A stretch of 64,000 nucleotides of DNA from Arthrobacter beigongshangensis (GCF_016820585.1 NZ_JADHDX010000003.1:124001-188000); one strand, 5' to 3'. Counted from the first letter of the stretch, positions 35,086-43,830 are shown. The notes: generated by a model not told the origin, from the letters alone. Numbers and translations are program-made.

Positions 35086-35949
35086 ATGGAATGGAAGAAT
35101 ATTATTTCAAACGAATCAAATCCTATTTGGAAACGCATCGTCATGAATAATTTCTCTTGGGTTGGAAGTGAAAAAGCATTTGTTGATGAGCGTGATGTTC
35201 GGTGGATGAATCGTGTGGCAGTCGGACGTTTTGGTGGTAATTCATCAGCGGGTCAAACAAAGAATGAGGACGCTTGTATGGTCTGGCAAACTGATGATTG
35301 GGAATTCGCAGCTATTCTCGATGCACATAAAAGTGCTGAAAGCGCGGAACTTGTCATTCATACATTTGAACAGCATAGAGAAGGCTTGTCAGCGATTTTA
35401 TCATTGGACGGTCCTCCAAATTTTAAGAAATTGGAAGACAAGCTGCTTGAAATTTTTCAATCCGATGAACTTTTGGCTGCATGTAGAAATGTCACAGGAG
35501 AAACGGCTTGTCTTGTCGTCGTACGGAAAGATAACTATATATGGTGGTTTTCCGTCGGAGATTGCTTGGTCTATCTATTGCATCCAGAATTAATGGCCCT
35601 CAACCAATTTCAACTGAATCAAAGGCAGTTCTTCGAGTGGATCGGGCAAGTGAATACATTTGAAAAAACCGTTCCATGCTATACATCTGGGACAAGGGAA
35701 TTGAGAAAAGGGACAAATCACATTTTCATGACAACAGATGGCTTGGTAGAATGTCCAGGTGAACCTTATGCCAATCCGCAAAACTTGGTCGAAGCGTTGA
35801 ATGTAGAAGCACTTGATGAAAGTATTTCACTGATGTTGAAGGAGATTGAAAAGCATAATGTCCGCGATAGCACGACAATCATTTCTTGGACTGTAGATGT
35901 AGAAAAGGAAGGTAGCATTCCAAGCGATTATGAGGGGGAAGTCCAATGA
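35086..35949 (+). CDS. PP2C-like protein phosphatase
   Basis: A 287-residue protein with the layout of PP2C Ser/Thr phosphatases. It has GQTKNEDAC near residue 57 (a metal-binding Asp normally in NEDA), ILDAHKSAE in place of the usual DGHGG/DGMGG, SVGDCLVYL near residue 152 and TTDGLVEC near residue 212. The Asp-His in place of Asp-Gly-His is unusual, but two metal-site acids are kept. So it may be active on an unusual partner. Its stop overlaps the start of an antitoxin relic by several bases. Confidence 0.75.
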   Translation: MEWKNIISNESNPIWKRIVMNNFSWVGSEKAFVDERDVRWMNRVAVGRFGGNSSAGQTKNEDACMVWQTDDWEFAAILDAHKSAESAELVIHTFEQHREGLSAILSLDGPPNFKKLEDKLLEIFQSDELLAACRNVTGETACLVVVRKDNYIWWFSVGDCLVYLLHPELMALNQFQLNQRQFFEWIGQVNTFEKTVPCYTSGTRELRKGTNHIFMTTDGLVECPGEPYANPQNLVEALNVEALDESISLMLKEIEKHNVRDSTTIISWTVDVEKEGSIPSDYEGEVQ

Positions 35950-36104
35950 TGGAAATACGACCTATTTCGGATTTAAGAAATAATATTGATGAAATATATA
36001 TATAGTTAGCTGAAAGCGAAAGTACAAATCTGACGACCCTGAAAAAGACCCATCAAGAAGTAATGAATTGCTTGCGAGGAAGAATAAAAGAATTTAGAAA
36101 TTAG
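35946..36104 (+). pseudogene. Relic of a Phd/YefM-type antitoxin gene
   Basis: An ATG inside the end of the phosphatase gene opens MMEIRPISDLRNNIDEI, the typical start of a Phd/YefM antitoxin, but a TAG follows after 19 codons. In the same frame the next 32 codons end with LAESESTNLTT...VMNCLRGRIKEF, like the tail of this antitoxin family. The middle part of about 40 residues is missing. So it has an internal deletion plus a stop and no toxin gene beside it. Confidence 0.6.
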
Positions 36105-36116
36105 GTGGAGAAAAAC

Positions 36117-36566
36117 ATGGAATCACCACAAGTAAATGAAATCAAAGCCCTTTATCAAAGCTTAATACAAGCATGGAACAATCGTCAGGCACAAGAAATG
36201 GCAGATCAATTTACAATGCAAGGAGAGCTAATTGGATTTGACGGGAGCCAAGTAATTGGTCGTGACAATATTTTTGCACATGTGTACCCGATATTTGCGG
36301 ATCATCCAACTCCTCCATTCATTAGTGTTGTTAAAGATGTAAGACTTTTTACTACTGAAGTTGTACGATTACGTGCAATCGTCGGAATGATACCGCCTGG
36401 AACAACGGAACTAAACCCACAACTGAATGCGCATCAAACACTAATTGCGGTGAAAGAAAACGATGTATGGCGTATAGAGCTTTTTCAAAATACACCTGCC
36501 CAATTTCATGGAAGGCCTGATTTGGTTGAACAAATGACGAAAGAATTAAGCGAAGCCGTCATATAA
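36117..36566 (+). CDS. SnoaL-like (DUF4440/SgcJ type) protein
   Basis: A 149-residue NTF2-fold protein with ALYQSLIQAWNNRQAQEMADQF near the start (outline), and a C-terminal VWRIELFQNTPAQFHGRP. Such SgcJ/EcaC-like proteins are small ligand-binding or enzyme scaffolds of unknown substrate. ATG at 36117 has AGGTGG upstream; a GTG at 36105 sits on that site. Followed by a terminator. Confidence 0.82.
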   Translation: MESPQVNEIKALYQSLIQAWNNRQAQEMADQFTMQGELIGFDGSQVIGRDNIFAHVYPIFADHPTPPFISVVKDVRLFTTEVVRLRAIVGMIPPGTTELNPQLNAHQTLIAVKENDVWRIELFQNTPAQFHGRPDLVEQMTKELSEAVI

Positions 36567-36580
36567 GCTGACAATAAAGA

Positions 36581-36625
36581 ATACCCCGCACGAGCATCAT
36601 TGCTGCGCGGGGTACCGTCTTTTTC
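36581..36625. terminator. Bidirectional terminator
   Basis: ATACCCCGC...GCGGGGTAC stem with TTTTT on the plus strand, between convergent genes. Confidence 0.85.
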
Positions 36626-36661
36626 ATGGTAAGTTAGGTGCTATCCTCGCAAAAAAATGTG

Positions 36662-36841
36662 TCACTTTCTTTTCCGTTCGTTTGGATTCATGCGTTCCCG
36701 CTTTGGAACGAGATTGCTCAATTCTTCAAACTCACGTGCCATTTCTTCTTTCATATCGCCCGGTTGAATTTTTTGCCTTTTCGGCGTTTGGGGTAATGAA
36801 CGCGAATTGTTGGTGCTACCTTGTTTGTTATCTCTTCCCAT
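36662..36841 (-). CDS. Small charged protein (YfhD-like or SASP-like)
   Basis: A 59-residue, highly charged protein beginning MGRDNKQGSTNNSRSLPQTP, rich in Lys, Arg, Asn and Glu. It resembles small YfhD-like or minor spore proteins of Bacillus, but the match is only in style. ATG at 36841 has AAAGGAG upstream. It may be produced in the forespore; that is inferred. Confidence 0.6.
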   Translation of the reverse strand: MGRDNKQGSTNNSRSLPQTPKRQKIQPGDMKEEMAREFEELSNLVPKRERMNPNERKRK

Positions 36842-36958
36842 GAAAAATCTCCTTTCAAACATGTAGTACGAAGTTAATATGGCTCGAAGCGATGATTTTA
36901 TTCTGTGAAATTGGACGGAAGCTGCTACTTACAATTATCAAGAAAAGTAAAAAGACTG

Positions 36959-36986
36959 TTTACAATATAAAGTTAAAGCGTATAAT
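36959..36986 (+). promoter_or_regulatory. Promoter of the S-box-metA transcript
   Basis: TTTACA and TATAAT (36981-36986) with 16-base spacing, about 17 bases before the riboswitch. Confidence 0.65.
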
Positions 36987-37002
36987 AGAAACAAACTGAA
37001 TA

Positions 37003-37170
37003 CTCTTATCAAGAGAAGCTGAGGGATATGGCCCATTGAAGCTTCAGCAACCTCTGACGTTGTCAGAAAGGTGCTACCTCCAACAGGACTTTTTGTCTTG
37101 AGAGATAAGAACTGAGAGCCTAAAGCAAACCCTCTTTTCTTGTCATATAGAAAAGAAGGTTTTTCTTTTT
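37003..37170 (+). promoter_or_regulatory. SAM-I riboswitch (S-box) with terminator
   Basis: The aptamer (37003-37111) has P1 CTTATC/GATAAG, AGAGAAGCTGAGGGA, the GAAGCTTCAGCAACC block and AGGTGCTA. Those are the core S-box sequences. A terminator stem (CCTCTTTTCT with AGAAAAGAAGG) and T-run follow at 37127-37170. SAM would stop transcription into metA. Confidence 0.95.
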
Positions 37171-37214
37171 ACCCATTTAACATACATAGTAAATCCAAAA
37201 AGGAGAGATGAGTT

Positions 37215-38123
37215 ATGCCAATTAACATACCTAAACAATTGCCAGCCGGAGAATTATTGAAAAAGGAAAAAATATTTATCATGGATGAGGAGCGTGCAAC
37301 TTCCCAAGATATTCGACCGATAAATATTATTATTTTGAATTTAATGCCAGAAAAAGAACGTACAGAGTTACAACTTCTTCGCTTATTAGGTAATACACCG
37401 TTGCAAGTAGATGTGACATTTATGAATATGGCTACTCATGAATCGAAAAATGTTAGCAAGTCGCACTTAGATAAATTTTATACAACTTTTGGGCATGTTA
37501 AGCATCGTCGTTTTGACGGCATGATTATTACAGGTGCGCCAATCGAACATCTACAATTTGAAGATGTGAATTATTGGGACGAAATGAAGGAGATTATGGA
37601 CTGGACAAAATCTCATGTGACGTCAGTACTGCATATTTGTTGGGGTGCACAAGCGGCATTGTATCACCATTACGGTATTGATAAGTTTGATTTGTCGAAG
37701 AAATGCTCAGGTGTATTTACGCATCGTCTATCTGATCCGACAATCAATTTAGCACGCGGATTTAACGATGAATTTAGAGTGCCGCATTCACGTTATACAG
37801 CTGTTTCAGTGGAGGAAATTGAAAATGATCCCCGTTTACACCTACTTGCAAAGTCTGATGAAGCGGGTGCATTCATTATCATTTCTAACGATAATAAACA
37901 TATTATGATTACGGGTCATTTTGAATACGATGCAACGACGCTTGCTGAAGAGTATGCGCGTGATCTACAAAAAGGTATCGACATTGATCTGCCAGTGAAC
38001 TATTTCCCGAACGATGATCCGAGCGAAGAGCCACTAAATACATGGCGTTCACATACTCATCTGCTCTTCTCAAACTGGTTGAATTACTATGTCTATCAAG
38101 AAACACCTTTTGTCTGGGAGTAA
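37215..38123 (+). CDS. metA: Homoserine O-acyltransferase
   Basis: A 302-residue MetA-family enzyme, which acylates homoserine at the first committed step of methionine synthesis. The nucleophile Cys is in [15 protein letters not shown] near residue 142, and the catalytic His in GHFEYD near residue 235. In Bacilli this family commonly uses acetyl-CoA rather than succinyl-CoA, so homoserine O-acetyltransferase is the more likely activity. It is controlled by the S-box. Start ATG has AGGAGAG upstream. Confidence 0.94.
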   Translation: MPINIPKQLPAGELLKKEKIFIMDEERATSQDIRPINIIILNLMPEKERTELQLLRLLGNTPLQVDVTFMNMATHESKNVSKSHLDKFYTTFGHVKHRRFDGMIITGAPIEHLQFEDVNYWDEMKEIMDWTKSHVTSVLHICWGAQAALYHHYGIDKFDLSKKCSGVFTHRLSDPTINLARGFNDEFRVPHSRYTAVSVEEIENDPRLHLLAKSDEAGAFIIISNDNKHIMITGHFEYDATTLAEEYARDLQKGIDIDLPVNYFPNDDPSEEPLNTWRSHTHLLFSNWLNYYVYQETPFVWE

Positions 38124-38184
38124 CAACATGATAACCGCCTTGCCGACATTTGCATAAGATAGTACGACAAGGGGGCTTAGGTAA

Positions 38185-38892
38185 ATGGGGTTATTTATTA
38201 ACATTCAAAGTCATTCGGATGTTTTCAACAATGAAGCAAATCTTGTGGAGATAAACCAAAGTTATTCAAGAATAGATTCGTTAACGCAATGGATGCAAGA
38301 GCAGCATGAAGAAAACGCTTCGCTTCATCGTCATATAGGCGATCTTGAGATGCTTTTACAACAACAAAAAAAGGTACAGTCCAATCAATTAACTACAATC
38401 CGTAATCGTTTAAATGAACTACAAAAAATTGATTTTCAGCATGAGCAATTTAAAAATAATGTCATGAAATCGTTGAGGCAACTCGATGATCAACAGCAAG
38501 AACTGCATCAAATGTTAGTGGATGAACAGGTGCTGGAACAAGTATTCAGGATGCAAATCAGCGAGTCATCGAAAGAGATGGCCACTAAAATGAATGAACA
38601 TATGGACCACCAACAACAATTATCCAAACAAATTTTACAGCAAGGGGATGCCCAAAAAGTCGTCATTAGTAGACTGGACAATCAAGAAGGTTTGACAGAT
38701 AAAATGGCTAGGCAATTGGATCATCTTCGCGGAGTTCTTTATGAGCGAACTAATTTTCTGACAGAAAAAATAGAAAACAGCTATACGGTGACGGCTTCAT
38801 ATTTAGCAAAATTATTGACGAACCCAGAACAGCCAATGACGCGTTTTTTGATGAATCCAAAGTCTGAGGAGAAACAAAGAAGTTCTGATTGA
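38185..38892 (+). CDS. Gln-rich coiled-coil protein
   Basis: A 235-residue protein with long coiled-coil stretches (residues 25-210), rich in Gln, His and Met, and no recognised domain. ATG is near a GGGGGC stretch. It resembles the coiled-coil proteins of the 22 kb cluster in style only. Followed by a weak hairpin. Function unknown. Confidence 0.65.
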   Translation: MGLFINIQSHSDVFNNEANLVEINQSYSRIDSLTQWMQEQHEENASLHRHIGDLEMLLQQQKKVQSNQLTTIRNRLNELQKIDFQHEQFKNNVMKSLRQLDDQQQELHQMLVDEQVLEQVFRMQISESSKEMATKMNEHMDHQQQLSKQILQQGDAQKVVISRLDNQEGLTDKMARQLDHLRGVLYERTNFLTEKIENSYTVTASYLAKLLTNPEQPMTRFLMNPKSEEKQRSSD

Positions 38893-38930
38893 AGTGGAAA
38901 TCGACTACAAGAAAATGGACTTTATTATTG

Positions 38931-38966
38931 GAAAGCACTAGGTACAATTCATGTACTTTGTGCTTC
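38931..38966 (+). terminator. Hairpin after the coiled-coil gene
   Basis: GAAAGCAC...GTGCTTC stem with inner GTAC arms and a short T-run. Confidence 0.55.
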
Positions 38967-38999
38967 TTTGTTTAAATATAAAAGAAAGGAATGGTGTAC

Positions 39000-39542
39000 A
39001 TGGATAAACAGCAATCAAAAAATAGGGTTCAATTGAGGGAATTAGTGAAAGACGATTGGCCTAGTGTACATAGATATGCATCTATGGAAATAGTCTCCCG
39101 ATACCAACCGTGGGGACCAAACACCAAAGAGGAAACCTTGCTTTTTTTGGAAGCAGTACAAGAGGATGCAAAGAAAAAGCCCCGCAGTCGTTTTGTCTTT
39201 GCAGTTTTTGAAAAGAATACAGCTGTAATGATAGGTTCGGGAGAAATAAATATCAGAGATATTGTTAACCGCGAAGGAGAAATTGGCTACATCTTTCACC
39301 CTGATTATTGGGGGCAAGGATATGCAACTGAGGTAGCTCATTTACTCATAAATTTTGGTTTTCAAGAATTAAACCTGCACCGAATCTATGCAACCTGTGA
39401 CCCACGTAATAGTGCTTCTGTAAAAGTGCTGGAGAAAGTCGGGATGGTGAAAGAGGGATGCCTTCGTGAAAACCTACTTAATAAAGATAGCTGGCGAGAT
39501 TCATTCCTTTACGGCATATTAGAGCATGAGTGGAATGCATAA
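39000..39542 (+). CDS. GNAT family acetyltransferase (RimJ/RimL-like)
   Basis: A 180-residue acetyltransferase. It shows GEIGYIFHPDYWGQGYATEVAHLL (in outline, acetyl-CoA site WGQGYAT) near residue 95, and the RIYATCDPRNSASVKVLEKVGM segment typical of RimJ/RimL-type GNATs near residue 126. ATG at 39000 has AAAGGA nine bases upstream; an ATG at 38991 lies on it. The 9-bp target duplication of the mobile element starts 10 bases after the stop. Confidence 0.9.
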   Translation: MDKQQSKNRVQLRELVKDDWPSVHRYASMEIVSRYQPWGPNTKEETLLFLEAVQEDAKKKPRSRFVFAVFEKNTAVMIGSGEINIRDIVNREGEIGYIFHPDYWGQGYATEVAHLLINFGFQELNLHRIYATCDPRNSASVKVLEKVGMVKEGCLRENLLNKDSWRDSFLYGILEHEWNA

Positions 39543-39560
39543 CTTATATTTTTAAATACC

Positions 39561-40287
39561 CACGTCTGTTGATTAACCAAAAAATAACTTAATCAAACAC
39601 TAGGTACTCTGTGTAAAGTTTTCTTTTGTCTCGCTCTGGATTGAATGACTTCTATAACAATAGCCGAGATATTTTATGTGTAGGATACGACTTCGTCGCA
39701 TCCTACACATTCTGTTCGGTAATCGTATTGTGGTCGTTCATCCGTTACTCTACAAAAACATAGATACACAAAGTGCTAATGCTTTTGGAGACAAGGGAAT
39801 AGAGGGCTTTTTAACTGGAGAGGGCCGCCAAAGATACAATTTTGGTGGCTGAATCTTCTACTATGGTCTTTTCCACTGTTATTTTAGGTAGTGTCACCTT
39901 CTGATAAAACTTGCTAAAAGTAAAGTGAGAATACCTTGTTCAACGTGTAAGAGTGCCCGAAATTTCATCTTCGGGCACTTACAGCCTCAATAGAAAGTCA
40001 TCTATTCTTTTCTTCTCAAACAACTGCATTTTTCACTTAAACAGTGTAGGTACGCGACAGGCAACTATTCACAACAAAATGACCGAAAATAATGTATCTA
40101 GAAATGACAAAGTCATTTCTAGATACATTAACCACCGCGGGGGAGGAATGAACTGCAATTCCTCCTTGGTAATGATGTCGTGAATAGTTTGCCGAGAGCG
40201 AACCAGAAACGATTTAGTGAAAAAAATGATTTTCAAGCCTTTATTTACCGGCGATTTATGCAAGTAAATGGTTAATCAACAGACGTG
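39561..40287. mobile_element. Transposase-less mobile element with perfect terminal repeats
   Basis: A 727-bp element bounded by perfect 19-bp inverted repeats, CACGTCTGTTGATTAACCA (39561-39579) and its complement (40269-40287). It is flanked by a perfect 9-bp direct repeat TTAAATACC (39552-39560 and 40288-40296). No transposase frame is present; a minus-strand start of about 35 codons (MHKSPVNKGL) near the right end may be its relic. Inside are hairpins at 39676-39710, 39946-39980 and 40142-40165, and a 19-bp perfect palindrome at 40090-40130. It explains most of the gene-free 39543-40393 stretch. Confidence 0.85.
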
Positions 40288-40393
40288 TTAAATACCATTC
40301 ATTATCATGATTAACAACAGAGCCAAGTCACATCTTTCCCCAGCCTGAATAGAATGTAAAAGACTGCATGAACTTTGAATAGGAGGGGAATAG

Positions 40394-40651
40394 GTGACGC
40401 ATCAAAACCATGAGCGCCAAGATCAATACTGGGCAAACCATTGGCAAAACCCACAATACCGCAGGATTACGATGGATCAGGCGATGGCGATTGCCTTACA
40501 ACGTGTGCCAGGTCAGGTTGTAAAAGCGGAATTAGACTACGATGATGGAATGTTAATCTATGAAATTGATATTAGAACAGCAGAGGGACAGAAGTACGAA
40601 GTGAAAATTGATGCAAATACAGGAGTCATTCTTAGAGTGAAATTGGATTGA
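40394..40651 (+). CDS. PepSY domain protein
   Basis: An 85-residue protein, nearly all of it a PepSY domain (ITMDQAMAIALQRVPGQVVKAELD from residue 21, in outline). There is no signal peptide or membrane segment, unlike most PepSY proteins. Start GTG at 40394 has AGGAGGGG upstream. PepSY proteins are often inhibitors of proteases; here this is only family knowledge. Confidence 0.85.
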   Translation: MTHQNHERQDQYWANHWQNPQYRRITMDQAMAIALQRVPGQVVKAELDYDDGMLIYEIDIRTAEGQKYEVKIDANTGVILRVKLD

Positions 40652-40657
40652 CTAGGA

Positions 40658-40693
40658 GAGCTACAGCGGTAAGCGATACCGTTGTGGCTTTTC
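40658..40693 (+). terminator. Terminator after the PepSY gene
   Basis: AGCTACAGCGGTA with TACCGTTGTGGCT, followed by TTTT. Confidence 0.75.
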
Positions 40694-40788
40694 TGTCGGG
40701 ACCTGCAGTACCAATCTCCCTATTATCTCCATGTATAGCCACCAAGCAATAGTGGAACACTTTCTAAATGACGGGAGTGTGGCTACTT

Positions 40789-41505
40789 ATGGTTATGGAT
40801 GAATTATCGAAGATCCATTTTTGGGAAACGTTACTGAGGACAACACTTGCATTTATCGTTTTACTTATTATGGCAAGGGTAATGGGGAAAAAACAGATTT
40901 CCCAGCTAACATTTTTCCATTATGTAACGGGCATTACAATTGGTTCAATAGCAGCAGAAATTGCAGGACAAAACGAAACACCGTTTGTGGATGGGATTAT
41001 TGCAATGATTTGGTGGGCGCTATTAACGTTACTCATGAGCTATATCGCGCTTAAGTCAAGGAAAGCCCGCATACTACTAGATGACAAGCCGACGATTGTT
41101 ATGTTTGAGGGGAAACTCATTGAGGATGCAATGAAAAAGTCACGACTCCATTTGAGTGACTTAAACATGATGTTGCGGGAACAAAACATTTTCTCTATTA
41201 AGGATGTTCAATATGCAATACTGGAAACGAACGGGAATTTGAGTGTTTTGAAGAAAGCTGGTCAGGAGCCTGCGACAAAAAAAGATGTCAATGCCCCGGC
41301 ACCTGAGCCCAAATATATTCCATCTGAAATCATATCTGATGGGAAAATTGTTAAAAAGAATTTGGCCGAGCTCAATTTAACGGAAGAGTGGGTGTATGAA
41401 CAGCTGAAAAAACAAGGTATCGGTAAAGTTGAACATGTATTTTATGCTGAAATACAAACAGATGGAAGTCTTCATGTCGATTTGGGAGCCAAAGAGAATA
41501 AGTAG
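40789..41505 (+). CDS. DUF421 (YetF/YdfS-like) membrane protein
   Basis: A 238-residue protein with three N-terminal helices and a C-terminal soluble domain of the DUF421/DUF3290 type. The marker stretch MGKKQISQLTFFHYVTGI lies after helix 1. An insert rich in Pro and Lys (residues about 165-185) separates the two halves of the soluble region. The ATG at 40789 is chosen for the GGGAG before it, although 40768 and 40795 are also possible. It is the longer of two DUF421 genes in the window. Confidence 0.8.
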   Translation: MVMDELSKIHFWETLLRTTLAFIVLLIMARVMGKKQISQLTFFHYVTGITIGSIAAEIAGQNETPFVDGIIAMIWWALLTLLMSYIALKSRKARILLDDKPTIVMFEGKLIEDAMKKSRLHLSDLNMMLREQNIFSIKDVQYAILETNGNLSVLKKAGQEPATKKDVNAPAPEPKYIPSEIISDGKIVKKNLAELNLTEEWVYEQLKKQGIGKVEHVFYAEIQTDGSLHVDLGAKENK

Positions 41506-41507
41506 AG

Positions 41508-41552
41508 AAAAAGCGTCATCAATGCGGTCTGAATCGTATTGATGACGCTTTT
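41508..41552. terminator. Bidirectional terminator
   Basis: AAAAGCGTCATCAAT with ATTGATGACGCTTTT, between convergent DUF421 and malic enzyme genes. Confidence 0.9.
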
Positions 41553-41563
41553 CTAATTTGGAG

Positions 41564-42760
41564 TTATAAGATAGCATACTCTTTAATGGTGGAAGCGCCT
41601 GACTCAATCGCAGCTTTACTAACTGCCTCTGCCACAACTTTTACAACCCGCTCATCGAAAGGGTCGGGAATGATGTAATCGTCCCGTAGGTCAGATTCGT
41701 CAATCAATGAAGCAATGGCATAGGTTGCGGCCAATTTCATGCTTTCATTTATCTCCCTTGCACGGACATTGAGAGCACCGCGAAAGATACCCGGAAAGGC
41801 AAGAACATTATTCACTTGATTTGGATGATCAGATCGTCCTGTTGCGATAATGCGAACTCCGTAATCCTGCGCTTTGTCAGGAGACAGTTCTGGATTTGGA
41901 TTAGCAAGACCAAAGATAATAGGGTTATCATTCATACAAGCAATGAGCTCCTTCGTCAATAAATTAGCAACTGAAACCCCTATGAACACATCTGCACCAG
42001 CCATAGCATCTTGCAGAGAGCCTGTAAGGCCATCAGGATTTGTTAGAGCAGCAATTTCATGTTTGGTGGAATTCATGCCATTTGGTCGTTCTTTATAAAT
42101 GACGCCCTGTGAATCACAAACGGTAATTTGTTCAAATCCAATTGTAAGTAGAAGTTTTGTAATTGCAATCCCAGCTGCCCCAGCGCCGTTGACTACAATT
42201 TTAGCCAATTGTATGTCTTTATTGACGACTTTTAAAGCATTTAATAAACCTGCACCAACGACAATTGCGGTGCCGTGTTGATCGTCATGAAAAACTGGAA
42301 TATCGCACTCTTCACGTAGTCTCTGCTCAATTTCGAAACATCGTGGCGCAGAAATATCCTCTAAATTGATAGCGCCAAATGTAGGGCTAATTGCCTTTAC
42401 GGTCTGGACAATCTCCTCAACATCCGTCGTTGCTAAACAGATTGGAAAAGCATCGATGTTCGCATATCTTTTTAACAGCAACGCTTTTCCTTCCATGACC
42501 GGTAGAGCTGCCTCAGGCCCGATATCCCCTAATCCTAATACAGCTGTTCCATCTGTCACCACCGCAACTAAATTTCCCTTGATGGTATACTCGTATACTG
42601 CTGCGGGATTTTCGGCAATTTCTAAACAAGGTTCGGCCACTCCTGGAGAGTAAGCTAAACTTAAGTCCACTCTATTTTCTAGCGGAACTTTAGACACGGT
42701 TTCCATTTTTCCCGTATGAAGCCGATGCATTTCTAATGAAGACTGATAATGATTCGTCAA
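41564..42760 (-). CDS. NAD(P)-dependent malic enzyme (short form)
   Basis: A 398-residue malic enzyme, which converts malate to pyruvate and CO2. Active-site segments are present: SLAYSPGVAEPC near residue 36, LEDISAPRCFE near residue 132 and PVFHDDQHGTA near residue 153. The Rossmann motif is VVNGAGAAGIAI near residue 188. Length and lack of a C-terminal acyltransferase-like domain fit YtsJ/MaeB short forms. Gly-Ala-Gly-Ala-Ala at the cofactor loop does not decide between NAD and NADP. A cre-like site lies upstream at 42868-42881. Start ATG has AGGGAATGGGGG upstream. Confidence 0.92.
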   Translation of the reverse strand: MTNHYQSSLEMHRLHTGKMETVSKVPLENRVDLSLAYSPGVAEPCLEIAENPAAVYEYTIKGNLVAVVTDGTAVLGLGDIGPEAALPVMEGKALLLKRYANIDAFPICLATTDVEEIVQTVKAISPTFGAINLEDISAPRCFEIEQRLREECDIPVFHDDQHGTAIVVGAGLLNALKVVNKDIQLAKIVVNGAGAAGIAITKLLLTIGFEQITVCDSQGVIYKERPNGMNSTKHEIAALTNPDGLTGSLQDAMAGADVFIGVSVANLLTKELIACMNDNPIIFGLANPNPELSPDKAQDYGVRIIATGRSDHPNQVNNVLAFPGIFRGALNVRAREINESMKLAATYAIASLIDESDLRDDYIIPDPFDERVVKVVAEAVSKAAIESGASTIKEYAIL

Positions 42761-42867
42761 TGAATATCCCCCATTCCCTACAGTATTTTATTGAGTATTA
42801 AATTTTTACCATGAAAGCAGAAAAAATACAAGTCAGAAAATTTAGTTGAGTTTGAAAATTCTTTGAA

Positions 42868-42881
42868 ATAAAGCGCTTTCA
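42868..42881. promoter_or_regulatory. Possible CcpA (cre) site upstream of malic enzyme gene
   Basis: ATAAAGCGCTTTCA matches 12 of 14 cre consensus positions. It lies about 110 bases before the malic enzyme start codon, next to a divergent extended -10 box. Confidence 0.4.
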
Positions 42882-42888
42882 TTGCTTT

Positions 42889-42897
42889 TGTTATAAT
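42889..42897 (+). promoter_or_regulatory. Extended -10 promoter firing into a gene-free region
   Basis: TGTTATAAT is a consensus extended -10 box on the plus strand. The only thing downstream is a 250-base stretch with nested inverted repeats and the tail of a convergent gene. Confidence 0.45.
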
Positions 42898-42993
42898 GTT
42901 TTCAATGAATATAATTTTTTGAAAAATAAATTGTTATTAGTTTGATTTATGTTACGTTATTGGAAGCATTGAGGTTATACTACTGATGAAAAA

Positions 42994-43117
42994 AGCGGTT
43001 ATGTGATGGGGGAAATAATCATTATTAGCCTAATGTGATGGATTTTGAGGATGAATTTGTTATTCGATAACGTATTTCTGGAAAAAGAATACGTTATCGA
43101 ATTTAGAAATAACCGCT
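42994..43117. repeat. Nested inverted repeats in the gene-free stretch 42761-43170
   Basis: An outer pair AGCGGTTAT (42994-43002)/ATAACCGCT (43109-43117) encloses a perfect 15-bp pair ATTCGATAACGTATT (43062-43076)/AATACGTTATCGAAT (43087-43101). No T-run follows on either strand. It may be a small RNA or an operator. Confidence 0.5.
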
Positions 43118-43170
43118 AGGAGCGTTCTTTTAAAGCTGAAGACAAATTGTATGAAAAACGAGTTGTACTT

Positions 43171-43830
43171 TTAGATGATTTCCCACATACGTTGTGTAGC
43201 AATAGCCTGTAATCGGGGTTCGGGTCGCACAGCCACAGGATGGCCAACTAGTTCCAAGACCGAAAGGTCTGAAAGACTATCTCCATAAGCAAAGCTATTC
43301 TGCCAGTCGATATTTTTCCCTTTCAGGGCCCGTTCAATTTTCTCGTTTTTTCTTAGACCGTGAACATGATGAATCGGTGCTCGGAAATCAATATTTTTCC
43401 CATTTACAGGGACTTCTGTGCCAATGATTGTATCGAATTGCAATTCTTTTGTAACGGATTGTAATAATGGAATATAGGCACCGGAAACGAGCATTACATG
43501 GACGCCGTCGACAATATGCTGTTGTAATCGTGACAATACGTCTGGATTGAAGCCCTGTTGTACTTTATCGGTCAATTCCTCGAAATACTGATCTAACTCG
43601 ATTTTCGATTGTTGTCCGAGTGCATCTAAATAGATTTGCATGGACTGTTCTTTCATTTTAGCTTCAGGAACGAGTTTCATTTTATACCCAATGTAAGGCT
43701 TAAGGATCGCCCGGTAAAACTTTTTGAATTTTGGATGGTGAACGGGATGATGTTTTAAATGGTCCATTAACAGCTGAAAGGTTTCTTCCGCATAGAGCGT
43801 TCCGTCAAAATCAAATATGGCAACTCGCAT
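43171..43830 (-). CDS. HAD-IB family phosphatase
   Basis: A 219-residue HAD hydrolase of the IB (SerB-like) branch. Motif I is FDFDGTLYAEE at residues 6-16, motif II VSGAYIPLL near residue 114, the motif III Lys is near residue 156, and motif IV YGDSLSDLSVLE near residue 182. It may act on phosphoserine-like or phospholipid substrates; the exact one is unknown. ATG has GGGGATTGTT upstream. Repeat copy E lies in its leader. Confidence 0.85.
   Translation of the reverse strand: MRVAIFDFDGTLYAEETFQLLMDHLKHHPVHHPKFKKFYRAILKPYIGYKMKLVPEAKMKEQSMQIYLDALGQQSKIELDQYFEELTDKVQQGFNPDVLSRLQQHIVDGVHVMLVSGAYIPLLQSVTKELQFDTIIGTEVPVNGKNIDFRAPIHHVHGLRKNEKIERALKGKNIDWQNSFAYGDSLSDLSVLELVGHPVAVRPEPRLQAIATQRMWEII

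Noticed and set aside
37003-37170. Possible second regulatory RNA beyond the S-box before metA.
   Set aside because: All conserved blocks and the terminator fit a normal SAM-I switch.
39953-40263. Two short frames inside the mobile element (plus 39953-40183 and minus 40069-40263) as genes.
   Set aside because: They cross the hairpins, have no good ribosome site and no family match. The minus-strand one may at most be a transposase relic.
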